This document shows, piece after piece, positions 1 through 8,646 of a stretch of DNA of 64,000 bases; within the stretch, counting starts at the first letter, position 1, and each line of letters opens with the position of its first letter. The stretch is from NCBI RefSeq assembly GCF_024662235.1, contig NZ_CP096276.1:5146001-5210000 (forward strand), written 5' to 3'. The stretch is from Pimelobacter simplex (lineage in GTDB: Bacteria > Actinomycetota > Actinomycetes > Propionibacteriales > Nocardioidaceae). The translations under genes were made by a program, and so were the position numbers. Under the pieces are notes generated by a model, which was not told the DNA's origin, ran no database searches, and saw only the letters and a program-made list of their open reading frames with translations.

Positions 1-458
1 GGGGCGGTGAACGTGAGGGTGTACTCCTCGGTGCAGAGGTAGTCGACGTAGGGCCCGGTCACGTGGGTCCGCCCGGTGTCGCGGGGCACGACGTACCAGG
101 GCAGGTGCTCGTAGTCGTAGAACCCGATCGCCTGGGGCTCGGAGTGGGTGAGCAGGCGCTGGGGGCGGCCGTCGGGGGCGCGGGCGAACCACTCGAGCCA
201 CCACTCGGCGTCGCCGAGCAGGTTCGGGGCGGCGACGAAGCCGGCACCCTGGACGGGCTGCCCGGCGTCGGCGAGCACGGGGACGACGAGCGGCTCGACG
301 ACGGCGAGGTCGCTGCGCCGCGGCCCGGGGCGCGGGGCCCGGGCCAGGGCGGGGGCCACCGCCTCGGCGATCCGGTCGGCGAGGCCGAGGGCGTGGGTGG
401 CGAGCCCGGTGACGGCGTCCGCCACGCGGGTCACGTCGGTCAGGGTCGGTGCGGTCAT
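1..458 (-). CDS. Cache-domain-like protein, truncated by window edge
   Basis: The N-terminal 152 residues are visible; the rest lies beyond base 1. The start ATG (458-456) overlaps the TGA of the upstream GntR gene in an ATGA junction, so the two are co-transcribed and translationally coupled. The visible part has a helical N-terminus (about 1-40) and then a region resembling a small-ligand-binding PAS/cache fold, with the motifs EWWLEWF (about residues 82-88), GFYDYEHLPWY (about 111-121) and GPYVDYLCTEEYTLT (about 132-146). No signal peptide or membrane segment is seen in this part. Cache domains normally sense small organic molecules. Paired with a GntR regulator it may sense or bind the substrate of the divergent importer. 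The family call is from memory of the motif, not from a search. Confidence 0.7.
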   Translation of the reverse strand, partial: MTAPTLTDVTRVADAVTGLATHALGLADRIAEAVAPALARAPRPGPRRSDLAVVEPLVVPVLADAGQPVQGAGFVAAPNLLGDAEWWLEWFARAPDGRPQRLLTHSEPQAIGFYDYEHLPWYVVPRDTGRTHVTGPYVDYLCTEEYTLTFTA

Positions 459-1201
459 GAGGCAGCCTCGCTCAGCTGGTAGTCGATGAGGCGGGCGGTG
501 GAGTCGGCCACCCGCTGCTCGGCCGCCTCGCGGGCGGCGTGGGGATCGCGGTCGGCGATGGCCGCCACGACGGCCCGGCAGCTGCGGACCATCTGGGCGT
601 GGCTGTCGTCGTCGCCGAAGGCGAGCCAGAGGAGGGTGCCGAACTCCGCCTGGAGCGTGACCTCCTCGTGGTAGAGCCGCGGCGACTGGGCGGCCGCCGC
701 GACCTCGATGTGGAACTGCGCGTCGGCCCGGCGCCGGGCGTCCGGCTTGACGGCGTCGGCGAGGACGACGGCGACCCGGTGCAGCCGGTCGACGTCGTCA
801 GGGCTGGAGCGGCGCGCGGCGAGGGCCGCGCTGGCGCCGCAGATGGCGGCGTAGACGTCGCCGAGGTCGCGCAGCTCACCGAGGCTGAAGCCGTCGAGCC
901 GGCGCCGGGCGAGGTGGCTGATGCCGTCCTCGGGGGTGCGCACGAAGCTGCCGCCGCCGCGTCCCCGGCGGGTCTCGATGAGCCCCTCGGAGCGCAGCAC
1001 CGAGAGCGCCTCGCGCACGGTGACGGTGGAGACGCCGAAGATCCCGGCGAGGTCGAGCTCACCGGGCAGCTGCTCGGCATCGGGGAGCAGGCCGAGCGCG
1101 ATCGCGTCGGTGAGCCGCCGGACGACGAGCTCCGAGCGACTGAGCGACTCCAGCGGTGAGAACACCGCTGCTGATGCGCGTCCGTAGAACGGCACGGCCA
1201 C
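455..1201 (-). CDS. GntR/FadR-family transcriptional regulator
   Basis: 248 residues. An N-terminal winged helix (about 20-85) contains LPGELDLAGIFGVSTVTVREAL and the recognition-wing sequence IETRRGRGGGSFV, followed by an all-helical FCD-type effector domain (about 100-240). The in-frame ORF extends upstream to 1351, but I chose GTG at 1201 because AGGAGGGG lies 6-8 bases before it and the upstream extension would run through the promoter of the divergent importer. FadR-subfamily proteins usually respond to carboxylic acids or amino acids. The position next to a polyamine-type importer and an aldehyde dehydrogenase suggests control of that operon. It is co-transcribed with the cache-domain gene through an ATGA overlap. 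Confidence 0.9.
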   Translation of the reverse strand: MAVPFYGRASAAVFSPLESLSRSELVVRRLTDAIALGLLPDAEQLPGELDLAGIFGVSTVTVREALSVLRSEGLIETRRGRGGGSFVRTPEDGISHLARRRLDGFSLGELRDLGDVYAAICGASAALAARRSSPDDVDRLHRVAVVLADAVKPDARRRADAQFHIEVAAAAQSPRLYHEEVTLQAEFGTLLWLAFGDDDSHAQMVRSCRAVVAAIADRDPHAAREAAEQRVADSTARLIDYQLSEAAS

Positions 1202-1287
1202 CGTTTCCCCTCCTGTCCCGAGCCCCCGGGTCGGGGCTCGACGAGCGCGGACCGGGTCTCGATCCGGGTCCATCTTGCCCGACCCTC

Positions 1288-1316
1288 TTGTGCTTTGAAC
1301 TCTGAAGTCATATGTT
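1288..1316 (+). promoter_or_regulatory. Probable promoter of the polyamine-type importer operon
   Basis: TTGTGC (1288-1293) and TATGTT (1311-1316) are separated by 17 bases in the only AT-rich patch of the divergent gap 1202-1357. This fits a sigma-70-like promoter firing rightward, with a leader of about 35 bases before the ATPase gene. The same patch holds a partly symmetric sequence (1298-1310, GA--TC-GA--TC) and CATATG (1309-1314). These could form the operator of the divergent GntR protein, but no strong palindrome is present. Confidence 0.5.
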
Positions 1317-1357
1317 ATCGCACCATCCACCCCGGATGAGACGAAAGGCACACTGTG

Positions 1358-2440
1358 ATGTCACTCTCGACCAGCGCTCCCGTCGAGGCGGACGAGGTCG
1401 TCGAGGTCCCCGCGATCTCGGTTCGCGGCCTGCGCAAGACGTTCGGCAACGTCACCGCGGTCGACCACGTCGACATCGACATCGCCAACGGCGAGTTCTT
1501 CTCGATGCTCGGGCCCTCCGGCTCCGGCAAGACCACGGTGCTGCGGATGATCGCGGGCTTCGAGGCCCCGACCGCCGGCACGATCCGGCTCGACGGGACC
1601 GACGTGACCCGCAGCGCTCCCTTCGAGCGCGACGTGCACACGGTCTTCCAGGACTACGCGCTCTTCCCGCACATGAGCGTGCTCGACAACGTCGGCTACG
1701 GCCTGCGGGTGCGCGGCATGGGCAAGAAGGAGCGCCGCGAGCGGGCCGGCCAGGCGCTCGACAAGGTCCGGCTCGGCCACCTCGGCGACCGCCGCCCGAG
1801 CCAGCTCTCCGGCGGCCAGCGCCAGCGGGTCGCGCTCGCCCGGGCGATCGTCCTGGAGCCGCGGGTGCTGCTCCTCGACGAGCCCCTCGGTGCGCTCGAC
1901 CTCAAGCTGCGCGAGCAGATGCAGGTCGAGCTCAAGCAGCTCCAGCGCGACCTCGGCATCACCTTCGTGTTCGTCACCCACGACCAGGAGGAGGCGCTCA
2001 CCCTCAGCGACCGGATCGCCGTCTTCGACGCCGGCCGGATCCAGCAGCTCGGCACCCCGCGCGAGATCTACGAGAACCCCGCCTCGGCGTACGTCGCCGG
2101 CTTCGTGGGGACGACGAACCTGCTCGACGCCGCGACCTCCCAGCGCCTCCTCGGCACGGCCGAGGAGCACGCGGTCCGCCCCGAGCGGCTCCGCCTGTCC
2201 GCCGCCTCCGACACCGCGCCGGCCGAGCCCGGCGAGGTCCGTCTCGACGCGACGGTCGTCGAGACCATCTACCTCGGCACCGGCAACCGGGTGCACCTGC
2301 GCACCGCCGACGGCGTCGAGCTCGTCGCTCTCGAGCAGTCCACCGGCGCCGCCGCCGGTCACGAGGTCCGTGGGGACCGGGTGACCGTCCGGTTCGCCCG
2401 CGCGGACGTCGTCCGCCTCACCGCCGCGCCGGCCTCCTGA
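1358..2440 (+). CDS. ABC importer ATPase, spermidine/putrescine (PotA) type
   Basis: 360 residues. Energises the importer encoded by the next three genes. Visible motifs: Walker A GPSGSGKTT (52-60), Q-loop FQDYALFPH (about 97-105), signature LSGGQRQRV (150-158), Walker B LLLDEP (171-176), D-loop GALD and switch histidine in VTHDQ (206-210). A C-terminal TOBE-like region of about 110 residues is typical of the PotA/MalK/FbpC class. ATG at 1358 is chosen, with GAAAGG about 9 bases upstream; an in-frame GTG sits one codon earlier at 1355. First gene of a five-gene operon divergent from the GntR regulator. The class handles polyamines, and also related amines, opines or AEP, so the substrate is not certain. 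Confidence 0.93.
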   Translation: MSLSTSAPVEADEVVEVPAISVRGLRKTFGNVTAVDHVDIDIANGEFFSMLGPSGSGKTTVLRMIAGFEAPTAGTIRLDGTDVTRSAPFERDVHTVFQDYALFPHMSVLDNVGYGLRVRGMGKKERRERAGQALDKVRLGHLGDRRPSQLSGGQRQRVALARAIVLEPRVLLLDEPLGALDLKLREQMQVELKQLQRDLGITFVFVTHDQEEALTLSDRIAVFDAGRIQQLGTPREIYENPASAYVAGFVGTTNLLDAATSQRLLGTAEEHAVRPERLRLSAASDTAPAEPGEVRLDATVVETIYLGTGNRVHLRTADGVELVALEQSTGAAAGHEVRGDRVTVRFARADVVRLTAAPAS

Positions 2441-2495
2441 CCCGGCCTTCCAGCTCCCTCCCCTCCAGCAACCCAACGAGAAAGCGGAGAACCCG

Positions 2496-3677
2496 ATGAA
2501 AACCACCCTCCGACGCGGCCGTGTGGCCGCGGCGTGCCTGACCCTGCTGTCGGTCTCCGTGCTGTCGGCCTGCGGCAGCGGCGACAGCGACAAGAAGACC
2601 GAGGCCGTCGAGAAGCTCGGCAAGACCGAGGGCCAGGTCTCGATCCTGGCCTGGCCCGGCTACGTCGAGGACGGCAGCAACGACCCCAAGGTCGACTGGG
2701 TCTCCGCCTTCGAGAAGGACACCGGCTGCCAGGTGACCAGCAAGGTCTACGGCACCTCCGACGAGGCGCTCAACCTCGCCAAGTCCGGTGAGTACGACGT
2801 CATCGCCGCCTCCGGCGACCTGTCGCTGCGGTTGATCGCCTCGGACGAGGCCCAGCAGATCAACACCGACCTGGTCCCCAACTACAAGAACGTCTACGAC
2901 TTCCTCAAGGACACCGAGTGGAACTCGGTGGACGGCAAGAACTACGGCGTCCCCCACGGCTACGGCGCCAACCTGCTCATGTTCAACAAGAAGGACTTCC
3001 CCGAGGCGCCGACCTCGTGGGGCGCGGTCTTCGAGAAGGACCAGCTCGCCAAGAACAAGGGCAAGGTCACGGCGTACGACTCGCCGATCTACATCGCCGA
3101 CGCCGCGCTCTACCTGATGAAGACGCAGCCCGACCTCGAGATCACCAACCCCTACGCGCTCGACGCGGACCAGCTCGCCGCGGCGACCGCGCTGCTCAAG
3201 GAGCAGCGCCAGTACGTCGGCGAGTACTGGTCGGACTACCTCAAGGAGGTGCAGGCCTTCGAGACCGGCAACTCGGTCGTCGGCACCACCTGGCAGGTGA
3301 TCAAGAACAGCATCGAGAACAAGGACGTCGAGGTCACCCTGCCCACCGAGGGCGCGACCGCGTGGAACGACACCTGGATGCTGTCGTCGCAGGCGAAGAA
3401 CCCCAACTGCGCCTACAAGTGGATGGACTACATCCTCAGCCCCAAGGCCAACGCGCAGGCGACCGAGTACTTCGGCGAGGCGCCCAACAGCCCGCAGGCC
3501 TGCGCCGAGACGACCGACCCGAAGCACTGCGACACCTTCCACGCCGGTGACGAGGAGTACGCCAAGCAGCTCTGGTTCTGGCGCACCCCGATCAAGAAGT
3601 GCCTCGACGGCCGTACCGACGTGGAGTGCACCGACTACGCCCAGTGGACCCAGGCGTGGACGGAGATCAAGGGCTGA
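2496..3677 (+). CDS. Substrate-binding lipoprotein, PotD type
   Basis: 393 residues. Secreted and lipid-anchored receptor of the importer. The signal peptide is about 25 residues with lipobox LSAC, Cys26 becoming the lipidated N-terminus. The mature protein begins with a polar linker, then shows the two-lobed periplasmic-binding pattern of spermidine/putrescine receptors: WPGYVEDG (about 54-61), EYDVIAASGD, VPHGYGANLLMFNKK and TWQVIKNS. The conserved Trp/Tyr and acidic residues would form an amine-binding pocket, but ligand identity cannot be read. It lies 55 bases downstream of the ATPase and two bases before the first permease. Confidence 0.92.
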   Translation: MKTTLRRGRVAAACLTLLSVSVLSACGSGDSDKKTEAVEKLGKTEGQVSILAWPGYVEDGSNDPKVDWVSAFEKDTGCQVTSKVYGTSDEALNLAKSGEYDVIAASGDLSLRLIASDEAQQINTDLVPNYKNVYDFLKDTEWNSVDGKNYGVPHGYGANLLMFNKKDFPEAPTSWGAVFEKDQLAKNKGKVTAYDSPIYIADAALYLMKTQPDLEITNPYALDADQLAAATALLKEQRQYVGEYWSDYLKEVQAFETGNSVVGTTWQVIKNSIENKDVEVTLPTEGATAWNDTWMLSSQAKNPNCAYKWMDYILSPKANAQATEYFGEAPNSPQACAETTDPKHCDTFHAGDEEYAKQLWFWRTPIKKCLDGRTDVECTDYAQWTQAWTEIKG

Positions 3678-3679
3678 TC

Positions 3680-4597
3680 ATGGCCACCACCGACGTCACC
3701 GACGCCCGGCCCGACCAGGCCCCGGCCCCCGCACTGCGGGGGCCGGTGGCCCGGCCGGGGTCCCGGCTGCTGCACCGCTGGGTGTGGCTGCGCCTGAGCC
3801 TCCTGCTCTCCGCGCCCCTCGCCTGGATGCTCCTCGTGTACGTCGTCGCGCTCGCGGCGCTGCTGGTCACCTCGCTGTGGTCGGTGGACAGCCTCAGCAG
3901 CGAGATCGACCGCACCTGGACGCTCGACAACTTCCGCACGCTCCTCGACAACGAGGTCTACCGCAAGGTCGCGCTGCGCACCGTCGGCGTCGCCGCCGCG
4001 GTCACCGTCATCGACGTCGCGATCGCGCTGCCGATCGCCTTCTACATGGCCAAGGTCGCCTCCCCGCGAGCGCGGCGGATGCTCGTCGTCGCGGTGCTCA
4101 CGCCGCTGTGGGCGAGCTACCTGGTCAAGGTCTTCGCCTGGCGCGTCGTCCTCTCCGAGGGCGGCCTGGCCGAGTGGAGCCACCTCGGCTCGCCCGGCTA
4201 CGGCCTCACCGCGGTGATCATCGCGCAGTCCTACATCTGGCTGCCCTACGTCATCCTGCCGATCTTCGCGGCGCTGGAACGGGTCCCCGACTCGCTGCTC
4301 GAAGCGGCCGGCGACCTCGGCGCCCCCAGCCGGATGGTCGTGCGCACCGTCGTCCTCCCGCTGCTGGTCCCCGGCATCGTCGCCGGCGCGATCTTCAGCT
4401 TCTCGCTGACCATGGGCGACTACATCACCGTCAACATCGTGGGCGGCGCGAGCCAGATGCTCGGCAACCTGATCTTCATCAACGCCGGTGCGGCCAACAA
4501 CCTGCCGCTCGCCGCGGCCATCGCGATGATCCCGATCGTGGTGATGCTCGTGCTGCTGACCGCCATCCGTCGTACGGGCGCACTGGAGAACATGTAA
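3680..4597 (+). CDS. ABC importer permease, PotB type
   Basis: 305 residues with about six membrane helices. The cytoplasmic EAA coupling loop is recognisable as SLLEAAGDLGAPSRMVVRTVVLP (about 206-228), which docks on the ATPase. The N-terminus (about 40 residues) is hydrophilic and proline-rich. ATG at 3680 follows the lipoprotein stop by two bases, and its stop shares a base with the start of the second permease (TAATG). Together with that gene it forms a heterodimeric channel. Confidence 0.92.
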   Translation: MATTDVTDARPDQAPAPALRGPVARPGSRLLHRWVWLRLSLLLSAPLAWMLLVYVVALAALLVTSLWSVDSLSSEIDRTWTLDNFRTLLDNEVYRKVALRTVGVAAAVTVIDVAIALPIAFYMAKVASPRARRMLVVAVLTPLWASYLVKVFAWRVVLSEGGLAEWSHLGSPGYGLTAVIIAQSYIWLPYVILPIFAALERVPDSLLEAAGDLGAPSRMVVRTVVLPLLVPGIVAGAIFSFSLTMGDYITVNIVGGASQMLGNLIFINAGAANNLPLAAAIAMIPIVVMLVLLTAIRRTGALENM

Positions 4598-5397
4598 TGA
4601 CCCTGAGCCGCACCACCCGGCGCCTGCTCGCCGGCCTCACGTTCGCCGTCCTGGCGCTGATCTACCTGCCGCTGCTCGTGGTGGTCGTCAACTCGGTCAA
4701 CCCGAGCCAGTCGATGACCTGGCCTCCCGACGGCGTCACCTTCGAGTGGTGGCGCCGGGCCGCGCACAGCGCCGGTGCCCGGGACGCGCTGGTGACCAGC
4801 CTCCAGGTGGCCGTCATCGCGACGGCGCTCGCGCTGGTCCTCGGCACCCTGCTCGCCCTGGCGCTGCAGCGCTACTCGTTCTTCGGCAAGCACTCGGTCA
4901 ACCTGCTGGTGATCCTGCCGATCGCGCTGCCGGGCGTGGTCACCGGCATCGCGCTCAACAACGGCTTCAAGGGGATCCTCGGCGTCGACCTGTCGCTGTG
5001 GACGATCGTCGTGGCGCACGCGACGTTCTGCATCGTGACCGTCTTCAACAACGTGCAGGCGCGGTTGCGCCGGATGGGGACGAGCCTCGAGGAGGCCTCG
5101 GCCGACCTCGGCGCGGGGGTGCTGACGACGTTCCGGCTGATCACGCTGCCGCAGCTGCGCTCGGCATTGCTGGCGGGTGGCATGCTTGCCTTCGCGCTCA
5201 GCTTCGACGAGATCATCGTGACGACCTTCACGGCCGGCAACGGTGCCACCACCCTCCCGATCTGGATCCTGAACAACATGTTCCGTCCCAACCAGGCCCC
5301 CGTGGTCAACGTGGTCGCGGTGGTCCTGATCGTGTTCTCGATCATCCCGGTGTGGTTGGCCCAGCGCCTGTCCTCGGACGTCGAGGCCGCCCGCTGA
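4597..5397 (+). CDS. ABC importer permease, PotC type
   Basis: 266 residues, about six membrane helices, beginning with a short basic N-terminus and a long first helix. The EAA loop SLEEASADLGAGVLTTFRLITLP is near residues 164-186. The sequence ALSFDEIIVTTFTAG is characteristic of PotC-class permeases. Its start overlaps the preceding permease stop by one base. An aldehyde dehydrogenase follows after 59 bases, suggesting that imported amines are oxidised through an aldehyde. Confidence 0.92.
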   Translation: MTLSRTTRRLLAGLTFAVLALIYLPLLVVVVNSVNPSQSMTWPPDGVTFEWWRRAAHSAGARDALVTSLQVAVIATALALVLGTLLALALQRYSFFGKHSVNLLVILPIALPGVVTGIALNNGFKGILGVDLSLWTIVVAHATFCIVTVFNNVQARLRRMGTSLEEASADLGAGVLTTFRLITLPQLRSALLAGGMLAFALSFDEIIVTTFTAGNGATTLPIWILNNMFRPNQAPVVNVVAVVLIVFSIIPVWLAQRLSSDVEAAR

Positions 5398-5456
5398 ACG
5401 CAGCACCACCCCGCACGTACGCACCGCCCGCTCAGACCTTCCCGAAGGAGCACCCC

Positions 5457-6800
5457 ATGACCGAGTACGCCGTCCGCAACCCCGCCACCGGTGAGCTGGT
5501 GGAGACCTTCCCGACCGCGACCGACGCCCAGGTCGGCGCCGCGGTCGACGCCGCCAGCGCGGCCTACGACAGCTGGGGCCGGACCTCGAGCGTGGCCGAG
5601 CGTGCCGCGCTCATCCGCCGCGTCGCCGAGCTCCACCGCGAGCGCCGTACCGAGCTCGCCGCGGCGATGACCGAGGAGATGGGCAAGGCGCCGGCCGACG
5701 CCGAGGGCGAGGTCGACTTCTCGGCCGCGATCTACGACTTCTACGCCGACAACGCCGAGAAGTTCCTCGCCGACGAGTCGATCGACCTGCTCGACGGCAC
5801 CGGCACCGCGGTCATCAAGCGCTCGCCGGTCGGGGTGCTGCTGGGGATCATGCCGTGGAACTACCCGGTCTACCAGATCGCCCGCTTCGCCGGCCCCAAC
5901 CTCACCACCGGCAACACGATCGTGCTCAAGCACGCGCCCCAGTGCCCGCGCTCGGCCGCGATCCAGGAGCAGATCTTCCGCGACGCCGGCTACCCCGAGG
6001 GTGCCTACGTCAACGTCTACGCCACCAACGAGCAGATCGCCGACGTCATCGCCGACCCGCGGGTCCAGGGTGTCTCGCTGACCGGCTCCGAGCGGGCCGG
6101 TGCGGCCGTCGCCGAGATCGCCGGGCGCCACCTCAAGAAGGTCGTCCTCGAGCTCGGTGGCTCCGACCCCTTCATCCTGCTCTCCAGCGACGACCTCGAC
6201 GCCACCGTCGAGGCCGCCGTCGCCGCCCGCCTCGAGAACACCGGCCAGGCCTGCAACGCCGGCAAGCGCTTCGTCGTCGTCGACGACCTGTACGACGACT
6301 TCGTCGCCCGCTTCACCGACGCCCTGCTCGCCGCCTCGCCCGGCTCGCCACTCTCGTCCCAGACCGCCGCCGACAACCTGGCCCGCCAGGTCGACGAGGC
6401 CGTCGCCGGCGGCGCCTCGCTCGCCACCGCGGGCGAGCGCCAGGGCGCGTTCTTCCCGACCGGCGTGCTCTCGGGCATCGAGACCGGCAACCCGGCGTAC
6501 CGCCAGGAGCTGTTCGGCCCGGTCGCCATGGTGTTCCGCGCCAGCGACGAGGACGACGCCGTACGGATCGCCAACGACACGCCCTACGGCCTCGGCTCCT
6601 ACGTCTTCACCACCGACGCCGCCCAGGCCGAGCGGGTCGCCGACCGGATCGACGCGGGCATGGTCTTCGTCAACGGCGTGGGCCTCGAGGGAGCCGAGCT
6701 GCCCTTCGGCGGCATCAAGCGCTCGGGCTTCGGCCGCGAGCTGGGCCGCTTCGGCATGGAGGAGTTCGTCAACAAGAAGATGATCCGCACCAACGGCTGA
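5457..6800 (+). CDS. NAD(P)-dependent aldehyde dehydrogenase, succinate-semialdehyde dehydrogenase-like
   Basis: 447 residues, close to the 450-460 of the GabD/YneI subgroup. Oxidises an aldehyde to the acid with NAD(P). Visible active-site elements: PWNYP with Asn135, general base Glu232 in LELGGSDP, and nucleophile Cys266 in NTGQACNAGKRF. The C-terminal PFGGIKRSGFGRELG motif is typical. AAGGAG lies before ATG 5457. As last gene of the importer operon it probably oxidises an aldehyde made from the imported amine, for example a semialdehyde of a polyamine or GABA route. No aminotransferase or amine oxidase is visible nearby, so the pathway is incomplete here. Confidence 0.92.
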   Translation: MTEYAVRNPATGELVETFPTATDAQVGAAVDAASAAYDSWGRTSSVAERAALIRRVAELHRERRTELAAAMTEEMGKAPADAEGEVDFSAAIYDFYADNAEKFLADESIDLLDGTGTAVIKRSPVGVLLGIMPWNYPVYQIARFAGPNLTTGNTIVLKHAPQCPRSAAIQEQIFRDAGYPEGAYVNVYATNEQIADVIADPRVQGVSLTGSERAGAAVAEIAGRHLKKVVLELGGSDPFILLSSDDLDATVEAAVAARLENTGQACNAGKRFVVVDDLYDDFVARFTDALLAASPGSPLSSQTAADNLARQVDEAVAGGASLATAGERQGAFFPTGVLSGIETGNPAYRQELFGPVAMVFRASDEDDAVRIANDTPYGLGSYVFTTDAAQAERVADRIDAGMVFVNGVGLEGAELPFGGIKRSGFGRELGRFGMEEFVNKKMIRTNG

Positions 6801-6818
6801 TCGTCACCGCACCGGACC

Positions 6819-7052
6819 TCAGCCCGCGGTCGGGTACGCCGCCCGCCAGCCCTGGCTCAGCACGTCGAGCAGGCCGGGGACGTCCTCGGCCGCGAGCTGA
6901 AAGGTCCCGGTGCACACGTTGTCGCGCCACAGCGACAGCACCACCACCTCGGCCTCCGTGTGCCAGCTGACCCGGAGCGCGCGACCGTCGCCGCGGGCGT
7001 CGAGGTAGGCGTCGCCCGCGCGGGGGAGAGGCTGCACCCGTCGCGTCCGCAC
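6819..7052 (-). CDS. Small conserved hypothetical protein
   Basis: 77 residues from GTG 7052; an in-frame GTG at 7088 would add 12. The sequence reads as a compact beta-rich domain (GDAYLDARGDGRALRVSWHT, then VVVLSLWRDNVCTGTFQL) ending in an amphipathic helix. I recall LSLWRDNVCTGTF as typical of short actinobacterial proteins of unknown function. It is convergent with the aldehyde dehydrogenase, with an 18-base gap and no clear terminator. Confidence 0.55.
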   Translation of the reverse strand: MRTRRVQPLPRAGDAYLDARGDGRALRVSWHTEAEVVVLSLWRDNVCTGTFQLAAEDVPGLLDVLSQGWRAAYPTAG

Positions 7053-7118
7053 CGCCCCATCATGCGTCGGACCGGGCCGCCTTGTCACCGGATCCGGCGC
7101 AGCCGCCGGTCCGCCCGC

Positions 7119-7412
7119 TCAGCCCAGGCCCTGGTGCGCCGCCCACAGCTCGCCGGCCCGTCCGGCGGCCGCGGCCACCAGGGCGGCGAGCTCGGGCCGG
7201 TCCGGGACCGGGAACGAGACGTAGGCGCCCCGCCCGCCCGCGACCGGGCGACCGTAGGCCTTCGCGGCGAGGCGGCCGTCGGGCAGCAGCCGGACGTTGA
7301 GCGTGAGGAGCACGAACTCCTCGTCGCGGCGTACGTCGGTCCAGCGGAGGTCCTCCGGGATCGTCACGTTGATCGCCAGGGCACTGACCTCGGGGGCGGT
7401 CGCGTCGCTCAC
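7119..7412 (-). CDS. Small hypothetical protein
   Basis: 97 residues from GTG 7412. The upstream in-frame extension to 7502 is rejected because it would cover the leader of the divergent operon. The sequence alternates strands and helices (VTIPEDLRWTDVRRDEEFVL, RGAYVSFPVP) and ends in an alanine-rich helix. No known motif is seen and no strong ribosome-binding site supports the start. Codon use is like the neighbours. Confidence 0.5.
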   Translation of the reverse strand: MSDATAPEVSALAINVTIPEDLRWTDVRRDEEFVLLTLNVRLLPDGRLAAKAYGRPVAGGRGAYVSFPVPDRPELAALVAAAAGRAGELWAAHQGLG

Positions 7413-7522
7413 CCGGGTGATCGTGCCAGGCCGCGGCCGGTGTTGCACGGACGTCAACGACGCTGGGCCGAGGGGGCCGCGCGTCCTTAGGTTCACTGCC
7501 ACCGCACGGCAGGAGGACCGGG

Positions 7523-8266
7523 ATGAGATTCGGCGTCAGCACCCACGGGCACGGCGCGGCGGCGACGCAGGTCGTGGTCGCGGCGCGGCTCGCGGCGCAG
7601 GCCGGGTTCGACACGGTCGGCGTGGCCGGGCCGAGTGCGGACGTGGTCGCCTCGTGGATCGCGGCGACGACGACCCGGGTCCGGATCCGCGCGGCGCTGG
7701 GTGCCGCCGTACCGGCGGACCCGCACCGGTGGGCCACCATCGACGCCCTCTCCGGCGGCCGCCTCGACCTCGCCGCCGAGGACCCCGCCGTCCTCGCGGC
7801 GCTCGGCCGGGCCTGGGCCGGCAGCACCGAGCCGCTGCTGCCGGTGCAGAGCCCGCACCCGCCGCTCGCCCTCGCCGGCGACCCCGTCCGGGCCGGACGG
7901 CACCGGCTGCCGCTGTACGCCGTCGTCGAGGACGACCGTGCCGGGGACCTGGTGGACGCCTACCGCCAGGCCTGGGACGCCGGCCGGCCGCTGTCCGGTG
8001 TCGCGCCCTCGGGCGACCTGACGATCGCGCTCCCGGTGCCGGACGGCTCCGCCGCGCTCCTCGCGAGCGTCGCGCACCTGGCGACGCTCGGTGTCGCCGA
8101 GCTGACCTGGCGCCTCGAGCCCGGCGACGAGAGCCGGCGGATCGCCGCCCTGGCCGCCCACCTCCCGGTGCTGCGCGCGGAGGCGGAGCGCCGGCACCCG
8201 TCCGTGTCCGGCGGTCCCGCCGGAGCGACGCCTCCCTTCCCGCTGCCCGATCGGAGCCTGCGATGA
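7523..8266 (+). CDS. Luciferase-like (LLM) flavoprotein-related protein, short form
   Basis: 247 residues, against the usual 320-360 of LLM enzymes. The N-terminus MRFGVSTHGHGAAATQVVVA and the segment WATIDALSGGRLDLA match the barrel pattern of F420/FMN-dependent LLM oxidoreductases (STLSxGRxxLG region). The middle of the barrel is shortened and the usual phosphate-binding stretch is not obvious. It opens the long catabolic operon, with AGGAGGACCGGG before ATG 7523 and a possible -10 (TAGGTT, 7488-7493). Its stop overlaps the next start (ATGA). It may be a catalytically reduced paralogue or a subunit partner of the full-length LLM enzyme at 8647. Confidence 0.75.
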   Translation: MRFGVSTHGHGAAATQVVVAARLAAQAGFDTVGVAGPSADVVASWIAATTTRVRIRAALGAAVPADPHRWATIDALSGGRLDLAAEDPAVLAALGRAWAGSTEPLLPVQSPHPPLALAGDPVRAGRHRLPLYAVVEDDRAGDLVDAYRQAWDAGRPLSGVAPSGDLTIALPVPDGSAALLASVAHLATLGVAELTWRLEPGDESRRIAALAAHLPVLRAEAERRHPSVSGGPAGATPPFPLPDRSLR

Positions 8267-8634
8267 GCCATGACCTTCCTGCGGACCTGCGCGACCTCGT
8301 CGGCCGGCTCGACGACGGGCTGCGCACCGGCGACCTTGCCGCCGTCGCGGCGCTGTGCGACCCGGACCCGTCGATCACGTTCTACGACGTCGACGGCCAC
8401 CTCTACCGCGGCGCCCGGCACTGGGCCCGGCGTCCGCCGCTGCCCGCGGGGCGGCCCCGGCTCGACGACGTCGCCCCGGAGGTCACCGTCCGCGGCCCCC
8501 TCGCGCTCGTCACCTGGAGCGGCGCCGAGGTCGCCCGCGCCACCGCGCTCGTCGTCCGGCGCCCAGGCGGCTGGCGCGTCGTCCACCTGCACCACTCGCC
8601 CGCGACCCCCGGCCCTCGGCCGGGCAACATCTGA
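8263..8634 (+). CDS. SnoaL/NTF2-like protein, short form
   Basis: 123 residues. A cone-shaped alpha+beta barrel of the SnoaL/NTF2 type is suggested by an N-terminal helix, LCDPDPSITFYDVDGHLYRG (about 30-49), and the C-terminal strand WRVVHLHHSP. The ending RPGNI parallels the ending RPGAI of the 151-residue protein at 15611, and the strand WRVVHLHHS parallels WKVVHAHFS there, so the two are probably paralogues within one operon. Such folds act as isomerases, hydratases or accessory proteins. Coupled to its neighbours by ATGA (upstream) and a 12-base gap (downstream). Confidence 0.72.
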   Translation: MSHDLPADLRDLVGRLDDGLRTGDLAAVAALCDPDPSITFYDVDGHLYRGARHWARRPPLPAGRPRLDDVAPEVTVRGPLALVTWSGAEVARATALVVRRPGGWRVVHLHHSPATPGPRPGNI

Positions 8635-8646
8635 GAGGCCCGCGCC

